Assembly (NCBI RefSeq): GCF_001280515.1
Contig: NZ_LBIQ01000018.1
Span: 62,001-126,000 of the forward strand
Length of the DNA stretch: 64,000 nt
Reading direction: 5' to 3'
DNA from: Mangrovimonas sp. ST2L15
Lineage (GTDB): Bacteria; Bacteroidota; Bacteroidia; Flavobacteriales; Flavobacteriaceae
Made by a program: the position numbers and the translations under genes. Below are positions 1-9,039 of the stretch, in pieces (positions within the stretch are counted from its first letter, which is position 1; each line of letters starts with the position of its first letter). The notes beneath the pieces were generated by a model. It saw only the letters and a list, made by a program, of their open reading frames with translations. It had not been told where the DNA came from and ran no database searches.

Positions 1-244
1 ATCTTCGGCTTATTAAAATAACATATTCTCGCTGTTCACGGTCCTTAAACATGCTCCCAAAAGTTGGTCTGGCCTGCATGGTAGACTTTTTGATATGTTC
101 TTTAAATTTAATTTGAATTTTAATATCCTTTAAGGAAGGATAATAGGATAGCGCTTTTTCAACTTCACTCTTAATTGGGTCAGGTGCAGTAATATGGGCA
201 TGCATAGTTAATGGAATCAGAATAAAAATAAAAAGATATTTCAT
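1..244 (-). CDS. Exported protein of unknown function (3' part missing)
   Basis: Reading leftward from an ATG at 242-244, the frame stays open for 81 codons and runs off the left edge, so the C-terminus is missing. The first 17 residues, MKYLFIFILIPLTMHAH, look like a signal peptide, so the product is probably periplasmic or outer-membrane. The rest of the visible part is mixed charged sequence with no motif I recognise. The gene is co-directional with the beta-barrel gene to its right but is separated from it by a terminator at 281-305, so it probably has its own promoter. Confidence 0.6.
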   Translation of the reverse strand, partial: MKYLFIFILIPLTMHAHITAPDPIKSEVEKALSYYPSLKDIKIQIKFKEHIKKSTMQARPTFGSMFKDREQREYVILISRR

Positions 245-280
245 ATTAACATGGTAATAAAAAAAATGTAAATATGAAAA

Positions 281-305
281 TAAAAATGCACCTCTTACGG
301 GTGCA
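281..305 (-). terminator. Intrinsic terminator after the beta-barrel gene
   Basis: A 6-bp GC-containing stem (TGCACC at 287-292 with GGTGCA at 300-305) is followed on the minus strand by a T-rich run. It lies 22 bp beyond the stop of the leftward beta-barrel gene that ends at 327. Confidence 0.7.
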
Positions 306-326
306 TTCCTATAAAATATTATTGGT

Positions 327-842
327 TTAGAATTGATATCTAACACCTAGTCCTACATCAAAATCTAGGTCGTTATTATCATAATAACTATCCCCAAATC
401 CTAGTTCTGGTCTTAAGTCTAATGACAGTTGAAGCGGGAAATCAAATGAATATTCAATACCCACCGTACCTGCTAAGATGATAAATGCATCTTTGTCATC
501 ATGATCATAGAAATTCGGATGGTTATAATAATGGTCGTGATCAAAACTATAAGCTGCAAATCCAGCACCTGGACCAGCATACCAATTAAAACCTCCATCT
601 ATATTCCAAACCCATTGGTACAAACCTATTAATTTCACACCGTCATAATGATTTCCAGTTCTCCAACCCAAATCAAATTCTAAACGATTGTTATCACCGA
701 TGGCACGTTGGTAGGAAACTTCGGCACCAAACCCATTACTGTCTCCAAGACGGAGTCCGATGGCATTTTTAGAAATTTCCTGAGCTTGAGTGTAACTTGT
801 ATAAGCAACAAAGGCTAATGCAATTAAAATTAGTTTTTTCAT
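327..842 (-). CDS. Small outer-membrane beta-barrel protein
   Basis: A 171-residue protein with a signal peptide ending near residue 20 (cleavage around TQA-Q). Alternating hydrophobic/polar strands follow, and it ends in a C-terminal aromatic (RYQF), as expected of an outer-membrane barrel inserted by BAM. A His/Asp/Tyr-rich stretch around residues 100-117 is probably an extracellular loop and might bind metal; that is inference. It resembles the general 'outer membrane beta-barrel' proteins of flavobacteria, and no specific function can be assigned. It is transcribed alone, divergently from the dehydrogenase at 984, with a terminator 22 bp downstream. Confidence 0.75.
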   Translation of the reverse strand: MKKLILIALAFVAYTSYTQAQEISKNAIGLRLGDSNGFGAEVSYQRAIGDNNRLEFDLGWRTGNHYDGVKLIGLYQWVWNIDGGFNWYAGPGAGFAAYSFDHDHYYNHPNFYDHDDKDAFIILAGTVGIEYSFDFPLQLSLDLRPELGFGDSYYDNNDLDFDVGLGVRYQF

Positions 843-983
843 AAAATTCGATTAAATGTTTAATGTCAAAATTAAATTATTAAACAATAATTGTGTTAAA
901 AAAAGTGAGAATGTTTTGTTAATATTCGTTAAGTAGTCTTAATTTTAAACAATGTAAAAACGCTGAAAGGCCAGTTATATTCT

Positions 984-3893
984 ATGATAAAAGAGTATTT
1001 AATAAATCATTTGAAGGGAGAGTACTTTGAGGACAGCTTAATGAAAGCCCTATATGCAACAGATGCTTCTGTTTATAGAAAAATACCTTTAGGGGTAGCA
1101 TACCCTTTGGAAACGAATGACCTACAAATTTTAATAGAGACTGCTAAAACCTATAAAACGTCGTTAATTCCAAGGACTGCTGGAACCTCTTTGGCGGGAC
1201 AATGTGTGGGGGAAGGTATTGTGGTTGATGTCTCAAAACATTTCACAAAAATCCTTGATCTTGATCTTCAAAAAAAGCAGGTCACTGTACAGCCAGGTGT
1301 GGTAAGAGATACTCTCAATTTATATTTAAAGCCTTATGGTTTGTTTTTCGGCCCCAATACTTCTACTTCTAACAGATGTATGATTGGAGGCATGGTAGGT
1401 AATAACTCTTCAGGCACTACTTCCATACAATATGGTGTAACTAGAGATAAGGTCATAAGATTAAAAACCCTTTTGAGTGATGGTTCTGAAGTTACTTTTG
1501 AATCTTTATCACCTTCAGAATTTCAAGAAAAATTAAAATTAGAAACATTAGAAGGTGAAATATACAGAACGATTCATTCGGAGTTATCCAATCCTGAAAA
1601 CCAAACTAGAATAATAGCAGAATTTCCAAAACCTCAGATACATCGAAGAAATACAGGCTACGCCATTGATAAGCTTCTAAAATCGAATGTTTATACCGAA
1701 GAAGGTGACATGTTTAACATGTGTAAATTACTCGCTGGTAGTGAAGGCACCCTGGCTTTTACAACTGAAATTACCTTGCAACTTGATGACATACCTCCCA
1801 AGGAAAGCGTTATGATTGCCTGCCACTTCAATAGCATTTCTGATTGTCTTAATGCTGTGGCACCTTTAATGAGTCAGAATCTCCACACCTGTGAGATGAT
1901 GGATAAAACCATTCTCGATTTAACCAAACACAATAAGACACAGCAGGAAAATAGACGTTTCATAGTTGGAGACCCCATGGCTATTCTAATGTGTGAACTC
2001 CGAGCCACTTCTAAGGAGTCATTGGAACTTCAAACAAAGGAATTATTAGACCTCATTGATGCACAAGGAATAAGTTATGCTCATCCTATTCTGCAAGGAG
2101 AAAATATAGATAAAGCCTTGGAATTGCGAAAAGCCGGATTGGGATTGTTGGGGAACATGGTAGGTGATAAAAAATCTGCTGCATGTATTGAAGATACAGC
2201 CGTTGCTTTGGAAGATTTATCAAGTTATATTGAAAGTTTCACTAAATTAATGGACGGATTTGGCCAGAAAGCTATCTATTATGCCCATGCTGGTGCGGGA
2301 GAATTACATCTTAGACCCATTTTGAATCTAAAGAAAAAAGAAGATGTTGTCCTTTTTAGGGAAATCACTACGGCTGTTGCCAAATTGGTTAAGAGCTACC
2401 AAGGCTCAATGAGCGGCGAACATGGTGATGGTATTGTGAGAGCTGAATTTATACCCCTTATGATTGGCGAATTAAATTATGGCATTTTAAAGAGAATTAA
2501 ATCAGCGTTTGATCCAAATCACATTTTTAATCCTGGTAAAATAGTGGATGCCTATCCAATGGATGCCTCGTTAAGATATGAAGCGGATAGGGTAGAACCC
2601 GAAATCAAAACCATTTTGAATTTCGAAACTTCTCAAGGCATATTACGTGAAACTGAAAAATGTAATGGTTCTGGAGATTGCAGAAAACCACAGGAATTTG
2701 GTGGGGTGATGTGTCCTAGTTATCGCGCCACCAGAAATGAAAAGGATACGACTAGAGCTAGGGCTAATGCTTTACGAGAGTTTTTAACCCAATCAGAGCA
2801 ATCAAATAGATTTGACCATCAAGAACTAAAAGATGTATTTGACCTTTGTCTCAGCTGTAAAGCTTGTACTAGCGAATGCCCGAGCAGTGTAGATGTAGCC
2901 AGTTTAAAAGCCGAGGTTTTATACCAATACCACCAGCAAAGTGGATGGTCCCTGCGGGATAAGGTATTTGCTCGCAATAACCAATTTAACCAGTTTGGAA
3001 GTTTATTTCCTAGGATGACCAATTGGATGTTTTCTAATACAATTACCTCTAATTTTATTAAATCAAGCTTAGGAGTAGCTAGAGAACGAACACTTCCTAA
3101 AATATCAACTAAAAGTTTATATAGGTGGTTTCAAATAAATAAAAATAAGATAGTTACAGAAAATTATATTAAAGAAATTTATCTGTTCAACGATGAATTC
3201 ACGAACCACTTAGATACTTCCATTGGGATAGACGCTATAACCGTTTTAACTCGTTTGGGATACAAAGTGAACATGCTTCAAAATGAAGAATCAGGACGAG
3301 CCATGATTTCAAAAGGATTTTTAAAAGAAGCTAAAAATCTGGCTAACAGAAATATTTTGTTATATAAAAATTTGGTTAGTGAAGAGAAGCCATTGGTGGG
3401 TATTGAGCCCTCAGCCATTTTAAGTTTTAGGGATGACTATTTAAGACTTGCAGATGATTTGGATACCGCAAAGACCTTGGCAAAACATACTTTTTTATTG
3501 GAAGAATTTCTAAGTAATGAGATAGCTATTGGTAACATTAGTCCCAACCAATTTACCAAGGAATCCAAAACTATCAAATTTCATGGGCACTGTCACCAAA
3601 AGGCCTTAAGCAATCAAATTCACTCTTTTAAAATTCTTAATCTTCCAGAGAATTACAAAGTCACCATTATCAATAGCGGGTGTTGTGGTATGGCCGGAAG
3701 TTTTGGATATGAGAAGGAACACTATGAAACTAGCATGAAAGTAGGAGAGAATTCATTGTTTCCAACTATTAGAAGAAGTGATGAGCAGGTGGTTATTGCC
3801 GCAAATGGCACAAGTTGTAGGCATCAAATTAAAGACGGAACTCAAAGGGAAGCAAAACACCCCATAAGCATTTTAAAAGATGCCTTAATCTGA
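984..3893 (+). CDS. FAD-linked oxidase / Fe-S oxidoreductase fusion (YdiJ/GlcD-GlcF type)
   Basis: A 969-residue dehydrogenase of 2-hydroxyacids. The N-terminal FAD_binding_4 domain (about 40-270) has PRTAGTSLAGQ and the GGMVGNNSSG flavin loop. An FAD-oxidase C domain follows (about 280-535), with GEHGDGIVRAEFI and FNPGKIV. Two ferredoxin-like cysteine clusters lie near 559 (CNGSGDC...CPSYR) and 621 (CLSCKACTSECP). Two CCG-type cysteine motifs lie near 866 (HGHCHQKA) and 897 (SGCCGMAGS). The family oxidises substrates such as D-lactate, glycolate or D-2-hydroxyglutarate and passes electrons to the quinone pool. Which substrate this one uses cannot be read from the sequence. Its 3' end overlaps the convergent phosphoesterase gene by 9 bp. 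Confidence 0.88.
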   Translation: MIKEYLINHLKGEYFEDSLMKALYATDASVYRKIPLGVAYPLETNDLQILIETAKTYKTSLIPRTAGTSLAGQCVGEGIVVDVSKHFTKILDLDLQKKQVTVQPGVVRDTLNLYLKPYGLFFGPNTSTSNRCMIGGMVGNNSSGTTSIQYGVTRDKVIRLKTLLSDGSEVTFESLSPSEFQEKLKLETLEGEIYRTIHSELSNPENQTRIIAEFPKPQIHRRNTGYAIDKLLKSNVYTEEGDMFNMCKLLAGSEGTLAFTTEITLQLDDIPPKESVMIACHFNSISDCLNAVAPLMSQNLHTCEMMDKTILDLTKHNKTQQENRRFIVGDPMAILMCELRATSKESLELQTKELLDLIDAQGISYAHPILQGENIDKALELRKAGLGLLGNMVGDKKSAACIEDTAVALEDLSSYIESFTKLMDGFGQKAIYYAHAGAGELHLRPILNLKKKEDVVLFREITTAVAKLVKSYQGSMSGEHGDGIVRAEFIPLMIGELNYGILKRIKSAFDPNHIFNPGKIVDAYPMDASLRYEADRVEPEIKTILNFETSQGILRETEKCNGSGDCRKPQEFGGVMCPSYRATRNEKDTTRARANALREFLTQSEQSNRFDHQELKDVFDLCLSCKACTSECPSSVDVASLKAEVLYQYHQQSGWSLRDKVFARNNQFNQFGSLFPRMTNWMFSNTITSNFIKSSLGVARERTLPKISTKSLYRWFQINKNKIVTENYIKEIYLFNDEFTNHLDTSIGIDAITVLTRLGYKVNMLQNEESGRAMISKGFLKEAKNLANRNILLYKNLVSEEKPLVGIEPSAILSFRDDYLRLADDLDTAKTLAKHTFLLEEFLSNEIAIGNISPNQFTKESKTIKFHGHCHQKALSNQIHSFKILNLPENYKVTIINSGCCGMAGSFGYEKEHYETSMKVGENSLFPTIRRSDEQVVIAANGTSCRHQIKDGTQREAKHPISILKDALI

Positions 3894-4739
3894 TTTTTTA
3901 TCTTTTTTAGGGTTTTCAACAACTGTAATAGCGGCAATTAAATCTGAGAACTCCATTTCTTTGACATCTTCATCCATGAAAAATGGCGTTAATTTGTCAT
4001 GATTGTAGTTATAAATTTTCCAACGTTTAAATTGATATTCTAAAGCAGTAAAATTTTCAACCCAATCACCAGAATTCAAGTAAGTAGTCTTTCCAATTTT
4101 ATTCTCCTTGACTAACATTTTAGGTTGATGAATATGTCCACATATCACATAATCATAACCATTTTCAATAGCTAAATCAGAAGCCACAGACTCAAAATCC
4201 TGAATATACTTAACCGCTCTTTTAACAGAACTCTTGATCTTTTTTGAGAGGGAGTATTTTTCTTTTCCAATATGTTCTAACCCCCAATTAACCAATCGAT
4301 TTATCAATATCAGTAGGTCATAACCGTAACCTCCCAGTTTGGCAAGCCATTTAGCATTCTGAATAGAAACATCAAAAACATCACCATGGAAAAACCAAGC
4401 TTTCTTCCCATCTAGGTTCAAAACGATTTTATCAACTATGGATATATTTCCAATACTAGTCCCACTAAATTTCCGGAGCATTTCATCATGGTTTCCTGTA
4501 ATATAGATGACTTCGACACCATCAGATGCAAAATCCATGATCTTTTTAATTACTTTTAAATGAGATTTTGGAAAATAACGTTTACTAAACTGCCATATAT
4601 CAATAATATCACCATTAAGAATAAGTTTCTTTGGCTGAATACTGTTGAGGTAAGTGAGTAGGTGTTTGGCATGACATCCATAAGTTCCCAAGTGGACATC
4701 TGATATGACTGCTATTTCTACTTTCCGTTTAAGTTTCAA
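3885..4739 (-). CDS. Metallophosphoesterase, UDP-2,3-diacylglucosamine diphosphatase-like
   Basis: A 284-residue calcineurin-like phosphoesterase with all the metal motifs in order: SDVHLG near 14, NGDIIDIW near 42, GNHDE near 82, FFHGD near 117 and CGHIHQPK near 200. This arrangement matches the LpxH/LpxH2 branch, which hydrolyses UDP-2,3-diacylglucosamine to lipid X in lipid A synthesis. No signal peptide is present, so it acts on the cytoplasmic face. It is convergent with, and overlaps by 9 bp, the dehydrogenase gene. The C-terminal 25 residues are charged and poorly structured. LpxH activity is inferred from the motif layout; a different phosphoesterase role remains possible. Confidence 0.8.
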   Translation of the reverse strand: MKLKRKVEIAVISDVHLGTYGCHAKHLLTYLNSIQPKKLILNGDIIDIWQFSKRYFPKSHLKVIKKIMDFASDGVEVIYITGNHDEMLRKFSGTSIGNISIVDKIVLNLDGKKAWFFHGDVFDVSIQNAKWLAKLGGYGYDLLILINRLVNWGLEHIGKEKYSLSKKIKSSVKRAVKYIQDFESVASDLAIENGYDYVICGHIHQPKMLVKENKIGKTTYLNSGDWVENFTALEYQFKRWKIYNYNHDKLTPFFMDEDVKEMEFSDLIAAITVVENPKKDKKSD

Positions 4740-4926
4740 AAGGGTGTATTATTTTATGTTACAAATTACTTGGTCTAATATTAATTAATCATTATGCGTC
4801 AATTAATTAACTGTGAGTAATTTGTTAAGGAATTGTAATCTAAAAACGCTTTTTGTAGTGATGTTAGGTATCAGAGTGTTTTTGTAATCTGTAATAATAC
4901 CGTTACATTAGCAAAAATTAAATTGT

Positions 4927-5988
4927 ATGGCAGGAAATTCCTTTGGAAACGTATTCAGGATTACCACCTTTGGAGAATCACATGGAATCGCAATAGGCGG
5001 AATCATAGATGGTTGTCCTCCGGGAATTGAATTGGATTTTGAGGCAATTCAAAAGGAGTTGGACAGACGGAAACCTGGTCAATCTGATATTGTAACGCAA
5101 AGAAAAGAACCAGATGCGGTAACATTTTTGTCTGGAATTTTTGAAGGTAAAACGACAGGAACCCCCATTGGATTTTCAATTGAAAACACCAATCAAAAAT
5201 CTAAGGATTATTCTCACATCAAAGATGTATATAGACCAAGTCATGCCGATTATACCTACGACCAAAAATATGGTTTTAGAGATTATCGTGGTGGAGGCCG
5301 CAGTTCTGCTAGAGAAACTGCCAGTAGGGTTGTAGCCGGAGCCATAGCAAAACAAGTCCTCAATCAAGTAAAAATTAATGCCTATACCTCTTCTGTGGGC
5401 AACATCTTTCTTGAAAAACCCTATCAAGCTTTAGATTTTTCTAAAATTGAAGACAATCCAGTGAGGTGTCCAGACCCAGAGGTAGCCCAAACAATGATTA
5501 ATAGGATTAAAGAGGTTCGAAAAGCTGGAGATACCATTGGAGGAACCATTACCTGTGTTCTTCAAAATGTACCTATAGGATTGGGAGAGCCCGTATTTGA
5601 TAAATTACATGCCGAATTGGGAAAAGCAATGCTTTCAATCAATGCTGTGAAAGGATTTGAATACGGAAGTGGTTTTTGTGGCGCGCAGATGTTAGGTAGT
5701 GAGCACAATGACGCATTTAATGTTGATGGCACAACCAAAACCAATTTATCAGGTGGTGTTCAAGGCGGTATCAGTAATGGGATGGACATCTATTTTAGAG
5801 TGGCTTTTAAACCAGTAGCGACACTTATCCAGAAACAAGAAACCATAGATAATGAAGGTAACTTAGTAGAAATGCAGGGGAAGGGAAGACACGACCCATG
5901 TGTTGTTCCAAGAGCTATCCCCATTGTTGAAGCCATGGCAGCTCTTGTTTTGGCCGATTTCTATTTACAAAACAAAGTTTACAAATAA
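4927..5988 (+). CDS. aroC: Chorismate synthase
   Basis: A 353-residue enzyme that converts 5-enolpyruvylshikimate-3-phosphate to chorismate, the last shikimate step, using reduced FMN. The family signatures are clear: [18 protein letters not shown] at the N-terminus, [16 protein letters not shown] near 47, [20 protein letters not shown] near 120, and [20 protein letters not shown] near the C-terminus. Length and start are standard. The symporter gene begins 6 bp after its stop and the sulfurtransferase gene 7 bp after that, so the three are probably co-transcribed. Confidence 0.97.
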   Translation: MAGNSFGNVFRITTFGESHGIAIGGIIDGCPPGIELDFEAIQKELDRRKPGQSDIVTQRKEPDAVTFLSGIFEGKTTGTPIGFSIENTNQKSKDYSHIKDVYRPSHADYTYDQKYGFRDYRGGGRSSARETASRVVAGAIAKQVLNQVKINAYTSSVGNIFLEKPYQALDFSKIEDNPVRCPDPEVAQTMINRIKEVRKAGDTIGGTITCVLQNVPIGLGEPVFDKLHAELGKAMLSINAVKGFEYGSGFCGAQMLGSEHNDAFNVDGTTKTNLSGGVQGGISNGMDIYFRVAFKPVATLIQKQETIDNEGNLVEMQGKGRHDPCVVPRAIPIVEAMAALVLADFYLQNKVYK

Positions 5989-5994
5989 GATTTT

Positions 5995-7299
5995 ATGAAG
6001 AAACTAGCATTGCATTGGCAAATCCTTTTAGGAATGGTATTAGGTGTTGTATTTGCCCTAATCATGACCAATTTTGAATGGGGTAGCCAATTTGTAACCA
6101 ATTGGATTAAACCCCTTGGAAATATTTTCATTAACCTTTTAAAATTGATTGCTGTTCCGTTAATACTTGCGTCACTTATAAAAGGTGTTTCAGACTTAAA
6201 GGATATTTCAAAATTGTCCAAAATGGGAGGTCGAACTATTGTAACCTATATTATTACAACCGTTGTCGCAGTTTCAATTGGGTTAAGCATTGTAAACATC
6301 ATCCAACCAGGAAAGACCATTACCGAAGAAACGCGTACTGAGCTTACTGAAAGTTACAAAGGTGATGCAGATTCAAAGATTTCTGCAGCCAACGAACAAA
6401 AAAATGCGGGCCCTTTAAAAGCTCTGGAAGATTTGGTCCCTAGTAATATTTTTAATGCTGCAAGTGATAATGGCAATATGCTTCAGGTTATTTTCTTTGC
6501 AATCTTTTTTGGCATTGGACTTATTCTTATTCCAGAAGAACATTCCAAACCTGTTAAAGCCTTTTTTGATGGCTTTAATGAAGTCATTCTTAAATTAATT
6601 GATATTATCATGCTGGGGGCGCCCTATGGCGTTTTTGCCCTCTTGGCTGCCTTAGTTGTAGAGGCTCCAAGTGCCGATTTATTTAAAGCGCTTGCATGGT
6701 ATGCTTTATGTGTCGTTTTAGGTTTGTTTATCATGTTATGCTTTTACACACTAATTGTATGGATTTTCACCAAAAAAACACCTTCCTTTTTTATAAATGG
6801 TATTTCACCCGCTCAACTTTTAGCCTTTTCAACGAGTAGTAGTGCCGCAACCTTACCAGTGACTATGGAAAGGGTGGAAGAACACTTAGGAGTAGAAGAA
6901 GAGGTTACCAGTTTTGTGTTGCCCATAGGAGCCACTATTAACATGGATGGAACCAGTTTATATCAAGCTGTAGCTGCTGTATTTATAGCTCAAGCTTTTG
7001 GTATGGATTTAAGCTTTAGTGTTCAAATGGGAATTATTGCAACGGCCACTCTTGCATCAATAGGTAGTGCAGCAGTACCGGGGGCTGGTATGGTAATGCT
7101 TGTTATTGTTTTGGCTCAAGCAGGAATCCCTGAAGCTGGTTTAGCACTTATATTTGCTGTAGATAGACCGTTAGATATGTGCAGAACCACTGTTAATGTG
7201 ACTGGTGATGCTGCTGTTTCAATGTTAGTGGCCAAATCAGTTGGAAAACTTGGTGAGCCTCATGAAAAAAAATGGGATGATAATTACAAATCCGAATAG
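5995..7299 (+). CDS. Dicarboxylate/amino acid:cation symporter (DAACS, GltP/DctA type)
   Basis: A 434-residue inner-membrane transporter of the glutamate/C4-dicarboxylate family, which moves substrate inward with Na+ or H+. Hairpin 1 shows the serine-rich STSSSAATLP, helix 7 has NMDGTSLY, hairpin 2 has GSAAVPGAGMVML, and helix 8 carries RPLDMCRTTVNVTGDA. The Arg in that last stretch usually points to acidic amino acid or dicarboxylate substrates. A polar insert around residues 110-145, rich in Thr/Glu/Lys, follows helix 3. It lies 6 bp after aroC. Confidence 0.92.
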   Translation: MKKLALHWQILLGMVLGVVFALIMTNFEWGSQFVTNWIKPLGNIFINLLKLIAVPLILASLIKGVSDLKDISKLSKMGGRTIVTYIITTVVAVSIGLSIVNIIQPGKTITEETRTELTESYKGDADSKISAANEQKNAGPLKALEDLVPSNIFNAASDNGNMLQVIFFAIFFGIGLILIPEEHSKPVKAFFDGFNEVILKLIDIIMLGAPYGVFALLAALVVEAPSADLFKALAWYALCVVLGLFIMLCFYTLIVWIFTKKTPSFFINGISPAQLLAFSTSSSAATLPVTMERVEEHLGVEEEVTSFVLPIGATINMDGTSLYQAVAAVFIAQAFGMDLSFSVQMGIIATATLASIGSAAVPGAGMVMLVIVLAQAGIPEAGLALIFAVDRPLDMCRTTVNVTGDAAVSMLVAKSVGKLGEPHEKKWDDNYKSE

Positions 7300-7306
7300 A
7301 TAGTTT

Positions 7307-8131
7307 ATGCTTCAAGTTTCATCTCCATTAGTTTCAATAAAATGGCTAAAAGAACATTTGAATCATCCTGAATTGGTGATTTTAAATGCTTCCTTAGGGA
7401 AACCGCAAACTGATTCTACAAATATCATCTCTGAAATGCAAATTCCTAAAACTCGTTTACTTGACATAAAAACGAGATTTAGTGATAGTACCGCTCCCTT
7501 TCCCAATACGTTTCCAAGTTTGGAGCAATTTGTAACCGAAGCAAAATCTTTAGGGATTAGCGATAACAGTTGTATTATTGTTTTTGATGAAAAAGGTATC
7601 TATTCAAGTGCCAGAGTCTGGTGGATGTTTAAAGCTTTTGGACATCCTAATGTCGCCGTATTAAATGGTGGATTACCTTCTTGGAAAAAAGCTGGATTTG
7701 GGTTGGAACCTTATAAAGATTATACTGGAACCATTGGCGATTTCTCAGCCAAACTCAATCCTTCTTTCATGGCCTTTTTTAAGGATATGGAAGATATGGT
7801 TCATAATCAATCGCATACTATTGTAGATGCCCGTTCTGAAAGTCGGTTTCTTGGATTAGAGGAAGAACCAAGGGCTGGGTTACGTGCTGGAAATATTCCT
7901 AATTCCATAAATTTACCATTTGAATATCTTTTAGAGAATGGAGAATTTAAATCTAAAGAGGTTCTTAAAAAATTATTTGATACGGTGACCGAACAAGACA
8001 AACCCATGGTTTTTAGTTGTGGATCTGGTATTACTGCTTGCATATTAGCTCTTGGGGCAGAAATGATTGGTTACAAAGGATTATCTGTTTATGATGGCTC
8101 TTGGACAGAATGGGGAACTTTGGTGAAATAG
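7307..8131 (+). CDS. Sulfurtransferase, 3-mercaptopyruvate type (tandem rhodanese)
   Basis: A 274-residue two-domain rhodanese. The N-terminal domain (about 1-130) is structural, with the family motif ARVWWMFKAFGHPNVAVLNGG. The C-terminal domain (about 150-274) has the catalytic cysteine near residue 238 in CGSGITA. That loop is typical of 3-mercaptopyruvate sulfurtransferases; thiosulfate sulfurtransferases usually have CRKGVTA. The enzyme transfers sulfane sulfur to thiols or cyanide in the cytoplasm. It is the last gene of the aroC-symporter-sulfurtransferase run, and the structured RNA at 8139 begins only 8 bp after the stop. Confidence 0.88.
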   Translation: MLQVSSPLVSIKWLKEHLNHPELVILNASLGKPQTDSTNIISEMQIPKTRLLDIKTRFSDSTAPFPNTFPSLEQFVTEAKSLGISDNSCIIVFDEKGIYSSARVWWMFKAFGHPNVAVLNGGLPSWKKAGFGLEPYKDYTGTIGDFSAKLNPSFMAFFKDMEDMVHNQSHTIVDARSESRFLGLEEEPRAGLRAGNIPNSINLPFEYLLENGEFKSKEVLKKLFDTVTEQDKPMVFSCGSGITACILALGAEMIGYKGLSVYDGSWTEWGTLVK

Positions 8132-8138
8132 GAAATGA

Positions 8139-8277
8139 AAAGCCTCAGAGTATGTCTTGTCTAACAGCACTTCTCAACACTGTAACTCAAATCAAGGGTA
8201 GACTTTCAAGATCTGAGAATTGGTTCTATCCTAACTAACGGAAGTTAGGGGCCAATTAACTTATGCTCTAAGGCTTT
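8139..8277 (+). ncRNA. Structured RNA candidate, possibly a flavobacterial 6S-like RNA
   Basis: The ends pair over 15 positions with one mismatch: AAAGCCTCAGAGTAT at 8139-8153 with ATGCTCTAAGGCTTT at 8263-8277. Inside are CTTG/CAAG (8156-8159 with 8207-8210), ACAG/CTGT (8164-8167 with 8179-8182), AATTGG/CCAATT (8218-8223 with 8252-8257) and a perfect 7-bp hairpin CCTAACT/AGTTAGG (8230-8236 with 8243-8249). No open frame spans it. It is not a leader, because the next gene is convergent. Size and overall shape suggest the Rfam family called 6S-Flavo, but I cannot run the covariance model. Strand is inferred from the preceding gene; the minus strand would also fold. No promoter was found within the preceding coding region, so it may be processed from that transcript. 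Confidence 0.45.
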
Positions 8278-8591
8278 ATTTCAATTCTAATTTACTTTTG
8301 AATCTTAAATTTTGAAACCATAATTGAGGGAATTGGACCTTTCAGTTAGGGAAGTGGTAAATTTCATGAGTAATCGTGGTTTATAAATAGAACTTTCAAA
8401 ACCAGATCATTAATGTATTTCATAGAATTTTTTTGCACAAAATTTTAACAAAACAAATTTTTTGGTCACTTTATCGAAAATTACGCAATATTGTGAGGAT
8501 GTTTGCTATGTTTGATACCGGTTAGTAAAATAAACTTAGTGCTATAACTACGTATTTTAGTTTTAATTTTTTTGGTAAGTTATTAAGTTTA
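8278..8591. other. Gene-free intergenic stretch with a possible small transcript
   Basis: No coding frame of useful length is present on either strand. A perfect -7 element TATGTTTG lies at 8507-8514 on the plus strand, about 80 bp before the hairpin at 8592-8620. The two could delimit a small RNA of roughly 100 nt, but no good TTG -33 element sits at the expected distance. Nothing else is recognisable. Confidence 0.3.
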
Positions 8592-8627
8592 AAAAGGTCT
8601 TGCATATCCCAAGACCTTTTTTTTATT
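8592..8627. terminator. Bidirectional intrinsic terminator
   Basis: An 11-bp stem, AAAAGGTCTTG at 8592-8602 with CAAGACCTTTT at 8610-8620, has a 7-base loop and T runs in both directions. Leftward it closes the DCC-protein gene, whose stop is at 8623. Rightward it would end any transcript coming from the 8.1-8.6 kb region. Confidence 0.8.
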
Positions 8628-9039
8628 CTATAAATTTGGCTTTTAATTCTGGTGTAGGAATCATACAAGATTCTTTTTTCCCAAACCAAGTGTACCTGTT
8701 CTTGGCAATAAAATCATAAACGGTATCCCTTATGAATTTTGGAAGAATGATAAAGCTTGCAAGAATATTTATTGGAAATTTTAGTTTGGATGCTATTTTA
8801 AGGGCAGCCGTTGACTTGTAAAATACCCCTTCATTTTTTCTGAATAAAATAATGGAGTCTATTTTTTGAGTATCAATACCAAACTGTTCAATGATACTTT
8901 GAGAGAGTTCACTTTGTAAAGGTGTAAACAAAAACGTATTATGTTTGTCGTGCTTAATGATAAACTGTATGGAGCTATCGCAAAGGTTACAAACACCATC
9001 AAATAAAATCAACTCTTTATGTTCTGGGATTTCAATCAT
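8623..9039 (-). CDS. DCC-family thiol-disulfide oxidoreductase-like protein (DUF393)
   Basis: A 138-residue cytoplasmic protein. It opens with the family signature LFDGVCNLCDSSIQFIIKHD, in which the DGxCxxC pair resembles a thioredoxin-type redox site. The later FYKSTAALKIASKL segment is also typical of DUF393. The real substrate of the family is not known. Its ATG overlaps the stop codon of the mutS2 gene by 4 nt (ATGA at 9039-9036), so the two are very likely translationally coupled. A strong hairpin follows its stop. Confidence 0.85.
   Translation of the reverse strand: MIEIPEHKELILFDGVCNLCDSSIQFIIKHDKHNTFLFTPLQSELSQSIIEQFGIDTQKIDSIILFRKNEGVFYKSTAALKIASKLKFPINILASFIILPKFIRDTVYDFIAKNRYTWFGKKESCMIPTPELKAKFIE

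Noticed and set aside
2819-3022. A 67-codon minus-strand frame inside the FAD/Fe-S dehydrogenase gene
   Set aside because: It is fully antisense to a conserved Fe-S region and its Trp/Leu/Ser-rich sequence has no motif.
4895-4925. Shared AATACCGTTA upstream of aroC and of the barrel gene at 37470, as a common regulator site
   Set aside because: Only two occurrences, no symmetry, and unrelated genes. Chance or a weak promoter resemblance is enough to explain it.
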